Assembly (NCBI RefSeq): GCF_000309385.1
Contig: NZ_JH976537.1
Span: 1,259,425-1,323,424 of the forward strand
Direction of reading: 5' to 3'
Source: Nodosilinea nodulosa PCC 7104
Lineage (GTDB): Bacteria > Cyanobacteriota > Cyanobacteriia > Phormidesmidales > Phormidesmidaceae
DNA: 64,000 nucleotides
Below the pieces are notes generated by a model that worked only from the letters and a program-made list of their open reading frames with translations, had not been told where the DNA came from and did not search any database. Shown in pieces: positions 18,509 to 28,391 of this stretch; positions within the stretch are counted from its first letter, which is position 1; every line of letters starts with the position of its first letter. The translations under genes and the position numbers were made by a program.

Positions 18509-20038
18509 ATGTGGAAAATCGTCCTAGGTGCTGTTTCCGTCAGCGGGCTTGTGGGCCTTTTGCTGAATCCCCTTGCCCTGCTGCCAGCCCTGTCCTCCAG
18601 TCCATCTGTTGCCCCAACGCCAGCCGAGCCCCCAGACTCGACCACCCTGGTACACCTGTTTGAGTGGACCTGGCCCGACATCGCCACCGAGTGCGAAACC
18701 TACCTCGGCCCCAACGGCTTCCATGCGGTGCAGATTTCTCCGCCCCAGGAGCATGTGGTGCTGCCCGACTATGGCTACCCCTGGTGGCAGCGATACCAGC
18801 CTGTCAGCTACCAGCTTGAAAGCCGCAGCGGCAGTCGCGCCCAGCTACAGGATATGATCGATCGCTGCCACCGGGCCGGTGTCGCCATCTATGCCGACGC
18901 GGTGATCAACCACATGGCCGGGTTTGAGTCCGGGGTGGGCAGCGCTGGCACCCACTTCACCAAGTACAACTACCCTGGCCTGTACGAGCCCAGCGATTTT
19001 CACCCCTGCCGCCAATCGGTGGCCGACTATGGCAATGCCGAAAACGTCACCCAGTGCGAACTGGTCGGGCTGGCCGACCTCGACACCGGCTCGGCCAGGG
19101 TGCAGGCTACCATCGTCAACTACCTGAGTGGGCTGGTAGATATGGGCGTGGCGGGCTTTCGCATCGATGCCGCCAAGCACATTCGCAACCAAGAGCTAGG
19201 ACAGATTTTGGCTCAGCTGCGCGATCGCCACCCCGAGAGCGATCTCTATATCTATCAGGAGGTCATCGACCCCGGCACTGAGGCCATTCGCCAGCAGGAC
19301 TACTATCCCAACGGCAATGTGCTCGACGTCAAATACGGCCAGTTTGTGGGCGGAGCCTTTTTGGGCCTGGAGGGCCAAACCCTGGCCAACCTGCAAACCC
19401 TGGGCGAGGGCTGGGGCCTGGCCCCTTCGGACAAGGCCGTGGTGTTCATTGACAACCACGATAAGCAGCGGGGCCACGGCGGCGGCGGCCACTACCTGAC
19501 CTATAAAAATGGCGATCTCTACGCCCTGGCCAATGTGTTTATGCTGGCGTTTCCGTACGGTAAACCCCAGGTGATGTCAAGCTTCGCCTTTGACAACTCC
19601 GACCAAGGGCCGCCAGCCTACGCCGACGGCACCACTCGGCCCGTCCACGAGGGTGACACACTCAACTGTTTTGGCGAGTGGGTCTGCGAGCACCGCTGGC
19701 CCGCCATTGCGGGCATGGTCGGCTTTCGCAATGCTACCCAGCCCGTGGCTGAGGTCACCGACTGGTGGAGCGACGGAGCCAACCAGATTGCCTTTGGCCG
19801 CGGCAGTCTAGGCTTTGTGGCCATCAACCGCGAGGCTACACCGCTAACCCACAGGTTCCAAACCCAGCTGCCCCAGGGCCGCTACTGCAATGTGGTGCAG
19901 GGCGGGCTAACCGCCGCCGGCACCGCCTGCGCCAATGACGCCACCGTCGTCCTGGTCAACCGAGCAGGGCAGTTTACCGCTACCCTGCCTGAGATGACGG
20001 CCCTGGCGATTCACGTCGACGCCAAGCTGGCGCGGTAG
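18509..20038 (+). CDS. Secreted alpha-amylase, animal-type chloride-dependent GH13
   Basis: 509 aa with an N-terminal export helix (about 1-30) and a Pro/Ser linker. The catalytic barrel carries DAVINH, the nucleophile D220 in GFRIDAAKH, the acid/base E251 in IYQEVID and D318 in FIDNHDKQRGHGGGG. The flexible glycine-rich GHGGGG loop and the C-terminal WWSDGANQIAFGRGSLGF motif are the signature of animal alpha-amylases (GH13_24) rather than typical bacterial ones. The chloride ligands known from those enzymes are present: R218, N316 and R396 (in CEHRW). It endo-hydrolyses alpha-1,4-glucan, here outside the cytoplasmic membrane. Confidence 0.9.
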   Translation: MWKIVLGAVSVSGLVGLLLNPLALLPALSSSPSVAPTPAEPPDSTTLVHLFEWTWPDIATECETYLGPNGFHAVQISPPQEHVVLPDYGYPWWQRYQPVSYQLESRSGSRAQLQDMIDRCHRAGVAIYADAVINHMAGFESGVGSAGTHFTKYNYPGLYEPSDFHPCRQSVADYGNAENVTQCELVGLADLDTGSARVQATIVNYLSGLVDMGVAGFRIDAAKHIRNQELGQILAQLRDRHPESDLYIYQEVIDPGTEAIRQQDYYPNGNVLDVKYGQFVGGAFLGLEGQTLANLQTLGEGWGLAPSDKAVVFIDNHDKQRGHGGGGHYLTYKNGDLYALANVFMLAFPYGKPQVMSSFAFDNSDQGPPAYADGTTRPVHEGDTLNCFGEWVCEHRWPAIAGMVGFRNATQPVAEVTDWWSDGANQIAFGRGSLGFVAINREATPLTHRFQTQLPQGRYCNVVQGGLTAAGTACANDATVVLVNRAGQFTATLPEMTALAIHVDAKLAR

Positions 20039-20167
20039 CTCTGGGCGATCGGGCCTGCTTCAGACCGTGACCAGGGGAATGCAGCCCCGAGTCTCAAGGA
20101 TTGGTCTTACCTCTGAACGTGCCAGCCTGCCAGCGAGAGCGGTCAAGCAACCCGTTTAGCCGCCGCG

Positions 20168-20785
20168 CTACTCACTATCTGGAGCAGACTTTTGGGCGCG
20201 GTAAAACGCCTTGATCGCAAACCGCACCAGCAAAACAAAGCAGGCCAGCACCACCACAAACATGACAATGGGGGCCACCAGGGACAGCACGGCGATCGCG
20301 ATCGCCCCCAGCAGTTCGGCGACGGCAATGATCAAATTGGTGGCGCCCCCTGTGGTGGCAGTAGACACCAGCCGAGTCAGTCCGTTTAGCCCCTTCACCG
20401 TGGCAGCGACCCCGCCCCCGGCCACAATGGCCACGCTCCACTGGGCAAAGGGATCGAGCTGGTTGGCGGCGATCGCCATGAGCATTGTGCCCGCCACCGC
20501 CGCCACCGGGAGGGCGATGGTGTCGATCGCATTGTCGAGCCAGGGAACGCTGTAGGCCAAAATCTCCACCACCAGAGCAATGGAAAGGCCCACAAAGGCG
20601 GAGCTGCTGCCGAGCCAGGTGATGCCGTCTGCCAGCTCAACGTGGCCAAACAGGGCGGCGGCACTCAGCACCCAAAAGGGCACCACCACCCGAAACCCGG
20701 CGGCAACCCCCAGCCCCAGCCCCAGACCAATGCTTTCCAACAGTTGCCAATCCATTATGGGCACATCCATCGTGGGCACATCCAT
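20168..20785 (-). CDS. DUF4126 membrane protein
   Basis: About 205 aa with five hydrophobic segments; the start SIGLGLGLGVAAGFRVVVPF and the middle segment SVPWLDNAIDTIALPVAAVAG are typical of DUF4126. Start chosen at the ATG at 20785, which has GAGGG in front; the 15-bp DNA repeat encoding MDVPTMDVPIMD offers two further in-frame ATGs. Function unknown; an integral membrane protein of the cytoplasmic or thylakoid membrane. Confidence 0.75.
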   Translation of the reverse strand: MDVPTMDVPIMDWQLLESIGLGLGLGVAAGFRVVVPFWVLSAAALFGHVELADGITWLGSSSAFVGLSIALVVEILAYSVPWLDNAIDTIALPVAAVAGTMLMAIAANQLDPFAQWSVAIVAGGGVAATVKGLNGLTRLVSTATTGGATNLIIAVAELLGAIAIAVLSLVAPIVMFVVVLACFVLLVRFAIKAFYRAQKSAPDSE

Positions 20786-20857
20786 TCCAATTCCCTCAGC
20801 AGTATTTTGTGATGGCCAATGCACTCTTGGCCTAAGAATAGCCCCAGAGCCTTCTAC

Positions 20858-21625
20858 TTACCAGGGCAGACGGGTGCCGTCCCAGCTAAAAAATTCGCCG
20901 CTGTCGGCGAGGGTCAGGCCGTCCATCACGGTCATCAGCTGCGCCACCGTGCGCTCGACCGAAAACAGTTTCTCCGGCGGCACTCCCCGCTGAAAGGGTG
21001 CCGACAGGCGGGTGTCGGTGGTGCCGGGGTGCAGCAGGGCCACGGTGGTCTGGGGGCAGCGGCGGGCGTACTCCAGGGCCGTTGTCTTCATCAGCATGTT
21101 CAGGGCGGCCTTAGAAGCCCGGTAGCCGTACCAGCCCCCCAGGCGGTTATCGCCAATGCTGCCCACCTTGGCCGAGATCGCCGCCAGCACACTGGGCTGG
21201 TCGTGCTTGAACAGGGGCATCAGGTGCTTGGCCAGCAGCGCCGCACCCACGGCGTTGGTCTGGAACGATCGCAGCAGATTTTCGCCGGTCACCTGCCGCA
21301 GGCTTTTCTCCGGCTGAAATTCGCCGTCGTGGAGCACCCCGACGCAGTACACCGCTCGATGCAGCCGGAGGGTATGGGCCTGAATTTGGCCGATCATGGC
21401 GGCGATCGCGTCCTCATCGGTGACATCCATCGGCAAACAGGTCAGCCTGGGCTGCCGTGCGGTCAAAGCCAGCAGCCCCTGGGCCGACTCGGGGCGGCGG
21501 TAGGTGCCGTACACCCGCTCAAAGCGATCGTCCTGGAGGAGCTGCCGCACAAAGCCCAGGCCAATCCCCTGGCTGGCCCCAACCACCAGGGCAGTTTGGC
21601 ACATTTCAGTAGATATAGCGGTCAA
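20858..21625 (-). CDS. Short-chain dehydrogenase/reductase
   Basis: 255 aa from a TTG start with GGAGG four bases before it (an ATG at 21604 is the alternative). Rossmann cofactor motif VVGASQGIGLGF (residues about 14-25), a conserved acidic pocket MDVTDEDA, and the catalytic YRASK (Y-x-x-x-K) in GWYGYRASKAALNML. C-terminal tail GEFFSWDGTRLPW matches the CsgA-like SDR group common in cyanobacteria. Probably an NAD(P)-dependent reductase; substrate unknown. Same strand as the neighbouring DUF4126 and acyltransferase genes. Confidence 0.88.
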   Translation of the reverse strand: MTAISTEMCQTALVVGASQGIGLGFVRQLLQDDRFERVYGTYRRPESAQGLLALTARQPRLTCLPMDVTDEDAIAAMIGQIQAHTLRLHRAVYCVGVLHDGEFQPEKSLRQVTGENLLRSFQTNAVGAALLAKHLMPLFKHDQPSVLAAISAKVGSIGDNRLGGWYGYRASKAALNMLMKTTALEYARRCPQTTVALLHPGTTDTRLSAPFQRGVPPEKLFSVERTVAQLMTVMDGLTLADSGEFFSWDGTRLPW

Positions 21626-21721
21626 GGAACCTCCATCTCAGGCGGGTAGTTCTGAACCTCAGCTTGAATTTTAGGCGCTTTGCCTGGCTCTGGCGTTGGA
21701 GAAGGCCTGGAGGTAATGCCA

Positions 21722-23209
21722 TCAATCGGGCGATCGCCGGGGTGCAGCGGTGCGATCGCCCGCCAAAATCAGCTCCTCCAGCGCCGTTTGAATGTCGTGG
21801 GTCAGCCCCTCCACCGCCGCCTTGGCCGATCGCCGCGACTGGGCATAGTCAGACCAGCGATCGCTGATGTTGATCGGCTCCCCCAGGGTAATCACCGCCT
21901 GCCGCGTACCCAACTGGGGACGTTTGGGCACCCGCGTCCCCTTGATCCGCTCCACCAGGTCAAACAGAATCAGCGTGGTTTCGGCAAAGCGCTCAAAGGT
22001 GGGGCGATCTTTCACGTAGTGGCCGGTAACCGCCACAAAGCTCTCCGCCAGGCGCATGTGGCGCATGTGCAGAGTTGCCTGCTCCGCCATCCAGTCCGCC
22101 AGCCCGCGATCCACAGGCGCTAGCTGCTCCAGATCGGCGTCTTCCCGATAGATGTAGCTCCAGCCCGCCTCTTCGAGGCGGCGGCAGCGGGTGACCAAAG
22201 TGCCCGTACTGGGCAGGGCAAAGAACCGTTCCCCCACGGCTAGCGCAGCATCTAAAAGATGGCCTAACCGCTGAGCGATCTGGGCTGAATCGGAGTTATC
22301 GATCGGCTGTGCGGCCGGGGTAAACCCGTAAAACCGCTGGTAGAACTGCTCCAGGCGGGCCAGCAAATGCTGTCCCAGGCCGATCAGACGGGGATAGTAA
22401 TCCTCAGGCTCCATAGCCGCCGGAGCGCTGAACGACTGCACCGGCAGGCCGCAGTCGGCCTCCAGCTGGGCCAGCAGTCGGTTCAGGGCCGCCCAGTCAG
22501 GGCGGGGGTAAACGTAGCGCAAGCCCACCGGCAGCAGCAGCACCTGCTCCGATCGGCCCGCCTTTTGCAAATCTTCCACCGCCCAAAAGGCCAGCTGGGC
22601 CGTGCCCGGCTCCAGATCGCTGATAATTTCGCCGTGGCCGTTGGTCGCGCCCTCCGGGGCAATGGTGACCGGCAGCGGGGCGGTCATAATCTGCTCGCGC
22701 ACCGACTTCAGCGCCTTCAGATCGAGCCTGCGGCCCCGGTGCACCGGAATCCCCCCGATCGCCGCAAAAAACCAGCTCAGCCACCGTCCGGCCCACAGCG
22801 GCATGCCCCGATCGTACATAAAGAAGCTGTGCAGCGGACGCCTGAGGCCAAAGCCCTGCTGCCGGGCCGCCCGAGGCACCAGCCGCGAAAACAGGTACGA
22901 CAGGCAGATTGGGTCGTCCACCTGGCTGTGGCGAAAGGCCATGATCAGCCGAATTTTGCCCGCCTGAAACTGGTGAAAGCAGTCCGCCAACACCTCTGGG
23001 TTGGGGCAGGTTACCGGCCAAATGCCCGCCGGCAGCCAGGGCCGCAGCCGCAGCCGCAGCATGAGCGGCAGCAGCATGTAGGCCCCTTGCACCACCCAGG
23101 GCCTGTAGCGAGGGGGAATAAAGCCCAGGGGGGGCTGAGCGCGGTTCAGCTTCGGCAACGGCAGCCTCCGGGGCGGTAAGCGGGGTTTACATAGCCCACT
23201 GTAGGGCAC
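21722..23209 (-). CDS. PlsC-type 1-acyl-glycerol-3-phosphate acyltransferase domain protein
   Basis: About 495 aa from a GTG at 23209; the frame stays open to 23494 but that stretch contains a 15-bp hairpin and a terminator and is probably leader. The acyltransferase block has HX4D (FRHSQVDD), the IPVHRG motif and the PEGATNG motif, all needed for acyl transfer to lysophosphatidate-like acceptors in phospholipid and glycolipid synthesis. The long C-terminal helical region is typical of the large cyanobacterial members and may set the acceptor. Membrane-associated. Confidence 0.8.
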   Translation of the reverse strand: MPYSGLCKPRLPPRRLPLPKLNRAQPPLGFIPPRYRPWVVQGAYMLLPLMLRLRLRPWLPAGIWPVTCPNPEVLADCFHQFQAGKIRLIMAFRHSQVDDPICLSYLFSRLVPRAARQQGFGLRRPLHSFFMYDRGMPLWAGRWLSWFFAAIGGIPVHRGRRLDLKALKSVREQIMTAPLPVTIAPEGATNGHGEIISDLEPGTAQLAFWAVEDLQKAGRSEQVLLLPVGLRYVYPRPDWAALNRLLAQLEADCGLPVQSFSAPAAMEPEDYYPRLIGLGQHLLARLEQFYQRFYGFTPAAQPIDNSDSAQIAQRLGHLLDAALAVGERFFALPSTGTLVTRCRRLEEAGWSYIYREDADLEQLAPVDRGLADWMAEQATLHMRHMRLAESFVAVTGHYVKDRPTFERFAETTLILFDLVERIKGTRVPKRPQLGTRQAVITLGEPINISDRWSDYAQSRRSAKAAVEGLTHDIQTALEELILAGDRTAAPRRSPD

Positions 23210-23333
23210 ATTTTGAGACTGCGATCGCGGGGAGTATGCCGTTTTGGTTTGCTGGACTAATCCCGTTAAACCAGCCGCATTGCCAGAGATACGCTGCCCC
23301 TGCCAAAACCGCTGGCCATAGCCCTCAGATCGG

Positions 23334-23366
23334 CCAAGGCCTTCTCGCCAAGCGAGAAGGCCTTGG
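23334..23366. repeat. Perfect 15-bp inverted repeat
   Basis: CCAAGGCCTTCTCGC and its exact complement separated by CAA, followed by a 12-bp direct repeat (GGATACAGGATT). No T-run follows on either strand, so it is not a classic terminator. It lies in the leader of the acyltransferase gene and could stabilise or attenuate the transcript. Confidence 0.6.
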
Positions 23367-23424
23367 ATACAGGATTGGATACAGGACCACACAACCCGGC
23401 AGCCCATGGCCATGAACTGCCCCA

Positions 23425-23470
23425 AAAATAAAAAGTGCCTGACCCCTGAAAGCCCCCTGGGATCAGACAC
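23425..23470 (-). terminator. Rho-independent terminator of the CPBP protease gene
   Basis: On the minus strand, GTGTCTGATCCC pairs with GGGGTCAGGCAC and is followed by TTTTTATTTTT. It is placed 200 bp after the protease stop codon and before the acyltransferase start. The 200 bp between stop codon and hairpin hold no gene. Confidence 0.75.
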
Positions 23471-23670
23471 ATTTAGCTGAAAAGCACGTTTCAAACAGAC
23501 CAGCTCTCAGGATCAAATGCCCCCAAGTGAGCCGCTGAACTGACCTGCTTGCGCTCTTCAGAATTAAATTTATTCTCTTCGGTTTGGGGCCTGTCGACGT
23601 CCAGAGAATTACTGAACCCCGCCAAATTTCTACCTGGGTCGGCCAGACAGGTTCGGTGGTATTACCCAGG

Positions 23671-24564
23671 CTAGGGGCGGCAGCCCTGGCCGATGCCCTG
23701 GTTAATAAAATAGGGTAGCCTGGCCTGGCGATCGGGCCAGTGGTAGGCCACGTAGCGCAGCACCCAGGGGGCCGACACCAGCAGGCAAAGAATCCCCAGC
23801 CACCAGCTGGAGCGAAACTCGGCCAGGGTATCGATGGCGTGGGCCGGGGGCCGGGCGGCGAGAAAATCGATGCCAAATGCGATCGCATTGTTGATGGCGT
23901 GGGCCACCATGGGCACCAGCAGCGATCGCGTGCTCAGGTACAGCAGCGACATCACCACCCCAAATACAAACAGCCCAATCAGGTTGGAGTGCAGCACCCC
24001 AAACAGCCCCGAGGTCAGCACGATGGCCGGGCGAACGCCCCACTTTACCCCCCAGCGGTGCAGCAGCACGCCGCGAAAAATAAACTCCTCAGTGATGGGG
24101 GCCACCACCAGCACCGAAAACAGCATCAGCCCGTTGTAGAGACCGGGGGCCGTAGCCTGGTCGGCAGACAGCAGCAGGGACTGGTGCAGAGTAGCCTCTA
24201 CCAGCCCCGGCGCCACCAGCGACAGCCCCAGGTACGACACCTGAAAAGCCCCTAGGGAAAACAAGAACACACCGCCTACCAGCCACAGTAGCTGCACCCA
24301 GGCCAGCTGTCTGGGCACTGGTCCCAGCAGGGCCGCCAGGTCCAGGGGCAGGCGCCGCATCGCCAGCAAAATCGTCGCGCAAAGGCCAATAAAAACCAGG
24401 CTGTAGAGCAGGGGTCCCAAAATGGGATCATCGCCCTGGAAAGGCAGCAAATCTAGCGAACCTAGCGTGCTGAACACCAGCGCCAGGCCAGCGGCAATGG
24501 CAAAAAACACAGCCGCCACCAGCCTGGCCTTGAGCACTAGAAACGGATTTTCACACCCTGCCAT
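23671..24564 (-). CDS. CPBP/CAAX-type intramembrane protease
   Basis: 297 aa with about eight membrane helices. The three Abi/CPBP motifs are present: EExxxR in APITEEFIFRGVLLHRW, FxxxH in SGLFGVLHSNLIGLF and HxxxN/D in VAHAINNAIAF. These form the metal-dependent active site of Rce1-like membrane proteases. Substrate unknown; cyanobacterial paralogues are numerous. The extreme C-terminus (KLPYFIN-like, GQGCRP) is short. Followed by its own terminator. Confidence 0.88.
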   Translation of the reverse strand: MAGCENPFLVLKARLVAAVFFAIAAGLALVFSTLGSLDLLPFQGDDPILGPLLYSLVFIGLCATILLAMRRLPLDLAALLGPVPRQLAWVQLLWLVGGVFLFSLGAFQVSYLGLSLVAPGLVEATLHQSLLLSADQATAPGLYNGLMLFSVLVVAPITEEFIFRGVLLHRWGVKWGVRPAIVLTSGLFGVLHSNLIGLFVFGVVMSLLYLSTRSLLVPMVAHAINNAIAFGIDFLAARPPAHAIDTLAEFRSSWWLGILCLLVSAPWVLRYVAYHWPDRQARLPYFINQGIGQGCRP

Positions 24565-24868
24565 AGCCCCAAATGTGCCCTGCGAACCGCTGGCCTGAGC
24601 GGCCAGCGGCTGTGCTACCGGTTGGCGCGATCGCCTCGGTTTTCATCGATTCAACCATGAATTGCTGAGGGAACGCTATAACTGAGGCACAATGCCCCTA
24701 GCGGCACAGCGGGCATTGCTCCGGCTTGGGGCTCTGGCTTGGGGCTGTAGCAAGGCTGGCTGCCGCTACCGTAGGGTGCCCACAGGGTGTTATCAACGGC
24801 GACTGTTCTATGCCTCCGGGCCAGCGCCTATCGTGACGGGGGCTGTCATTTTTTTGCTCCAGGGTTCC

Positions 24869-26098
24869 ATGACCAATGCTTCACCAGATTCCGACGCAAC
24901 TTCCGGCATAATTCTTGTGGCTCCCGTTGGTGACAGCACCCTTGGGCCACTGGTAGCACTGCTGGAGGTCCTGCGGGCGGCGGGCTACGAGGTGCACCAT
25001 GTGACCGGCGAAGACGACACCATTGCAGCGGCAGCGGCTGAACTCCCCGATTTAATTTTGCTGGCGGTCGATCAGTTCGACACCTCAGCGATGCGCCTGT
25101 GCCACCGGCTCAAAAAGCGGCCCCAAACCCGCCAGGTGGCGATCGCTGTCGTGGGCCAAGACCAGGCCCTGGCGCGGCGGCTGCGGGCCTTTGAATTTGG
25201 CGTCGTCGACTACATCGATCAATCGCTCTGGGTAGAGGAAGCCGCCGCCCGCATCAAGGCCCAGGTGGCCACCCATCGGCTCCAGCGGCGGCTTCGGCAG
25301 CAGGCCCAGCGGGCAGTATCGGCGGGCAGCGCTACCAACTTGCTAGCCGATTTGCAAAAAGCGCTGCGCCGCCAGGCCCAAATTTTGCAGGCTCAAAATC
25401 AGCAGCTGCAGCAGGAAATGCAGGAGCGCGAGCAGGCCCAGCAGGCCCTCCGCCTGGAGCAGCAAAAATCAGAGCAGCTGTTGCTCAACATTCTGCCCCG
25501 AGCCGTAGTCGACAAGCTCAAGCAGCTGGAGGGATCGCTGGCCGAACGCTTCGACGACGTCACTATTTTGTTCGCCGACATTGTAAACTTCACTCCCCTG
25601 GCGGCCCAGATCAGCCCGCTGGAACTGGTCAACTGGCTCAACCAGATATTCTCGGCCTTTGACCGCCTGGCAGAGCAGTACCAGCTCGAAAAGATTAAGA
25701 CCATTGGCGATGCCTACATGGTGGTAGGGGGGCTGCCGCTACCCCGCCTGGACCACGCCGAAACCATTATGGAAATGGCCCTGGCCATGCAGGAGGCCGC
25801 CGCCCACATGACCCGCAACGACGGCCAAAAATTTCAGCTGCGCATTGGCATCAACACCGGACCAGTGGTGGCGGGGGTAATTGGCATCAAGAAGTTTAGC
25901 TACGACCTCTGGGGCGACGCGGTCAATATCGCCAGCCGCATGGAGTCCCAGGGGGTGCCCGGCAAAATTCAGATTACCGAGGCTACCTACAGGCGCCTCA
26001 AGCACCGCTATGCCTTTGAGGAGGTAGGCGAGGTCATGGTCAAAGGTCATGGCTATTTGACCACTTACCAATACATCGGCCCTGGGCAAAAAGATTGA
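24869..26098 (+). CDS. Class III adenylate cyclase with degenerate receiver domain
   Basis: 409 aa from the ATG at 24869 (AGGG in front; the frame is open from 24692). Residues about 10-130 are a receiver-like fold lacking the phospho-acceptor Asp (LILLAVDQFD where LLDxxMP is expected) and the conserved Lys, so it is a pseudo-receiver. A coiled coil (QAQNQQLQQEMQEREQAQQAL) leads to the cyclase domain with metal-binding Asp in LFADIVNFT and KTIGDAYM, Lys in LEKIKTIGD and Asp in YDLWGDAVNIASRMES; the Lys/Asp pair predicts ATP rather than GTP as substrate. It makes cAMP under an unknown protein-borne signal. Confidence 0.85.
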   Translation: MTNASPDSDATSGIILVAPVGDSTLGPLVALLEVLRAAGYEVHHVTGEDDTIAAAAAELPDLILLAVDQFDTSAMRLCHRLKKRPQTRQVAIAVVGQDQALARRLRAFEFGVVDYIDQSLWVEEAAARIKAQVATHRLQRRLRQQAQRAVSAGSATNLLADLQKALRRQAQILQAQNQQLQQEMQEREQAQQALRLEQQKSEQLLLNILPRAVVDKLKQLEGSLAERFDDVTILFADIVNFTPLAAQISPLELVNWLNQIFSAFDRLAEQYQLEKIKTIGDAYMVVGGLPLPRLDHAETIMEMALAMQEAAAHMTRNDGQKFQLRIGINTGPVVAGVIGIKKFSYDLWGDAVNIASRMESQGVPGKIQITEATYRRLKHRYAFEEVGEVMVKGHGYLTTYQYIGPGQKD

Positions 26099-26248
26099 TA
26101 GACTGAGGAGGCTAAAAATACGAGGCAGTCGCGCCAGGGTATTTTCTCGGCCGACCACGGCAGTTTCTCCGGCACAATGTTCTCAGGGACATCCCTGTCC
26201 AAAGAACGGTCTCCAGGGCCAACGCACGCTTAATTCACATCTCTACCT

Positions 26249-28384
26249 ATGGCGACATTTTTACTGGAAGTTGGCACTGAAGAACTGCCCGCCAGTTTTG
26301 TTAGTGATGCCCTCCACCAGTGGCAAACCCGCATTCCTGCCGAGCTAGACGAGCTAGCTCTGAGCCCTGAGGCGGTACATTTTTACGGCACCCCCCGCCG
26401 CCTCGCGGTGGTGCTGGACGGGCTACCCCCCCGACAGCCCGATCGCCGGGAAGAGGTAAAAGGCCCCCCGGCCCAAGCTGCCTTCAAAGCCGGCCAGCCC
26501 ACCCAGGCGGCCCTAGGATTTGCCAAATCCAGGGGGGTAGAGGTGACTGCCCTGGAGGTGCGCGATACCGATAAGGGGGCCTTTGTCTTCGTCAACCAGG
26601 ACATTCCCGGACGGGCCGCCCCAGACATTTTGATCGAGCTGATTCCCCAGTGGATTTTGGGCTTAGAGGGCAAGCGGTTTATGCGCTGGGGCGACGGCGA
26701 CCTGCGTTTTCCCCGCCCAATTCGCTGGCTGGTGGCGCTGCTAGATGGCGAGGTGCTGCCGCTGACGCTGGAGAATGGGTCGACGGTATGTGTGAGCGAT
26801 CGCCTCTCCGAGGGTCACCGGGTCCTGCACCCCGCCCCCGTGCCCCTGCGCCGCGCCCAGGACTATGTAGAGGCCCTGCGCAGCGCCTACGTTGAAATTG
26901 ACCCCGCCGCCCGCCGCCTGCTGATCGAGCGCCAGGTGAAAGAGGCCGCCAAATCCCTCGGGGGCGTGCCCATGATTTCCCCAGCCCTGCTCAACGAAGT
27001 CACCAACCTGGTGGAGTGGCCCACGGCCGTGGTGGGCAAGTTCGACACCGGGTTTCTGGAACTCCCGCCGGAGGTGGCCATCATTGAGATGGAAAGCCAC
27101 CAGCGCTACTTTCCGCTCAGGCAGAGTGCCGATGGCCTGACGCTGATGCCCTACTTTGTCACCATCTCCAATGGGGACCCCAGCAAACAGGCCATTATTG
27201 CCGAGGGCAACGCTCGGGTGATTCGCGCCCGCCTCTCCGACGGCAAATTTTTCTTTGACGCCGATCGCGCTCAGCCGCTCGATGCCTTTGTGGCCAAGCT
27301 CGAAACCGTCACCTTTGAAGAACAGCTCGGCTCCATGGCCGCCAAGGTCAAGCGCATTGGGGCGATCGCTGACCACCTCTGCGACCAGCTCAACCTGGCG
27401 GCCCAGCCCCGCCAGCACATTCGCCGCGCCGCCTACCTCTGCAAGGCCGATCTGGTGACCCAGATGGTGGGCGAGTTTCCCGAACTGCAAGGGGTAATGG
27501 GGCAAAAATACGCCCTCCACAGCGGCGAACCCGAGGCGGTGGCCACGGCCATTTTTGAGCACTACCTGCCGCGCGGTGCCCAGGACCGCCTGCCCCAAAC
27601 CCTGGTGGGTCAGGTGGTGGGCATTGCCGATCGCCTCGATACCCTGGTGGGCATTTTTAGCACCGGCCAGCTGCCCAAGGGGTCCTCCGACCCCTTTGCC
27701 CTGCGGCGGGCGGCCAATGCGGTGCTGAATATTCTCTGGTCGGCGGAGCTGCCCCTCAACCTGGCTCGCCTGCTCGATACGATAGTGTGCGACTTTGCCC
27801 AAGACGAGGCTCTCCAGGTCAATGCCCCCGAGGCCCTGCGCACCCAGCTTCAGGACTTCTTTTTGCAGCGGGTGCAGACGCTGCTTCAGGATGAGCTGGG
27901 TATCGACTACGACCTGGTCAACGCCGTGCTAGGCGATCGGGCGCTCAGCGATCCGCTTGATGTAAAAGATCGGGCGCTATTTCTGCAGAATATGCGCCAC
28001 AGCGGCCGCATGGACAAGGTGTACGAAACCGTGAATCGGGCTACTCGCCTGGCCGCCCAGGGCACCCTCGACACCCAGGTGCTCGAACCCGACGGCGTGG
28101 TCACCGCCGCCGCCCTGGAGTCCCGCTCTGAACGGGCCTTTTTGGCGGCGCTCCAAACCCTACTGCCCCAGACCCAAGCGGCCCAGGCCAGCCGCAACTA
28201 CGACCAGCTCGTCGCGGGCCTGGAGCAGGTGGCCCCGGTGGTCAACAACTTTTTTGACGGCCCCGACAGCGTATTGGTGATGGCCGACGATCCGACGGTG
28301 CGGCAGAACCGGCTCAACCTGCTGGGCCTGCTGCGCAACCATGCCCTGGTGCTGGGCGACTTTGGGGCGATCGTCAAGGGATAG
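26249..28384 (+). CDS. glyS: Glycyl-tRNA synthetase beta subunit
   Basis: 711 aa, full length for GlyS of the bacterial alpha2beta2 enzyme. Begins [18 protein letters not shown], followed by [24 protein letters not shown], the HD-like core with [11 protein letters not shown] and FFFDADR, and the C-terminal anticodon-binding DALR-type segment ([21 protein letters not shown]). It charges tRNA-Gly with the separately encoded alpha subunit. murD starts seven bases after its stop codon, so the two are co-transcribed. Confidence 0.96.
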   Translation: MATFLLEVGTEELPASFVSDALHQWQTRIPAELDELALSPEAVHFYGTPRRLAVVLDGLPPRQPDRREEVKGPPAQAAFKAGQPTQAALGFAKSRGVEVTALEVRDTDKGAFVFVNQDIPGRAAPDILIELIPQWILGLEGKRFMRWGDGDLRFPRPIRWLVALLDGEVLPLTLENGSTVCVSDRLSEGHRVLHPAPVPLRRAQDYVEALRSAYVEIDPAARRLLIERQVKEAAKSLGGVPMISPALLNEVTNLVEWPTAVVGKFDTGFLELPPEVAIIEMESHQRYFPLRQSADGLTLMPYFVTISNGDPSKQAIIAEGNARVIRARLSDGKFFFDADRAQPLDAFVAKLETVTFEEQLGSMAAKVKRIGAIADHLCDQLNLAAQPRQHIRRAAYLCKADLVTQMVGEFPELQGVMGQKYALHSGEPEAVATAIFEHYLPRGAQDRLPQTLVGQVVGIADRLDTLVGIFSTGQLPKGSSDPFALRRAANAVLNILWSAELPLNLARLLDTIVCDFAQDEALQVNAPEALRTQLQDFFLQRVQTLLQDELGIDYDLVNAVLGDRALSDPLDVKDRALFLQNMRHSGRMDKVYETVNRATRLAAQGTLDTQVLEPDGVVTAAALESRSERAFLAALQTLLPQTQAAQASRNYDQLVAGLEQVAPVVNNFFDGPDSVLVMADDPTVRQNRLNLLGLLRNHALVLGDFGAIVKG

Positions 28385-28391
28385 CGATGCC

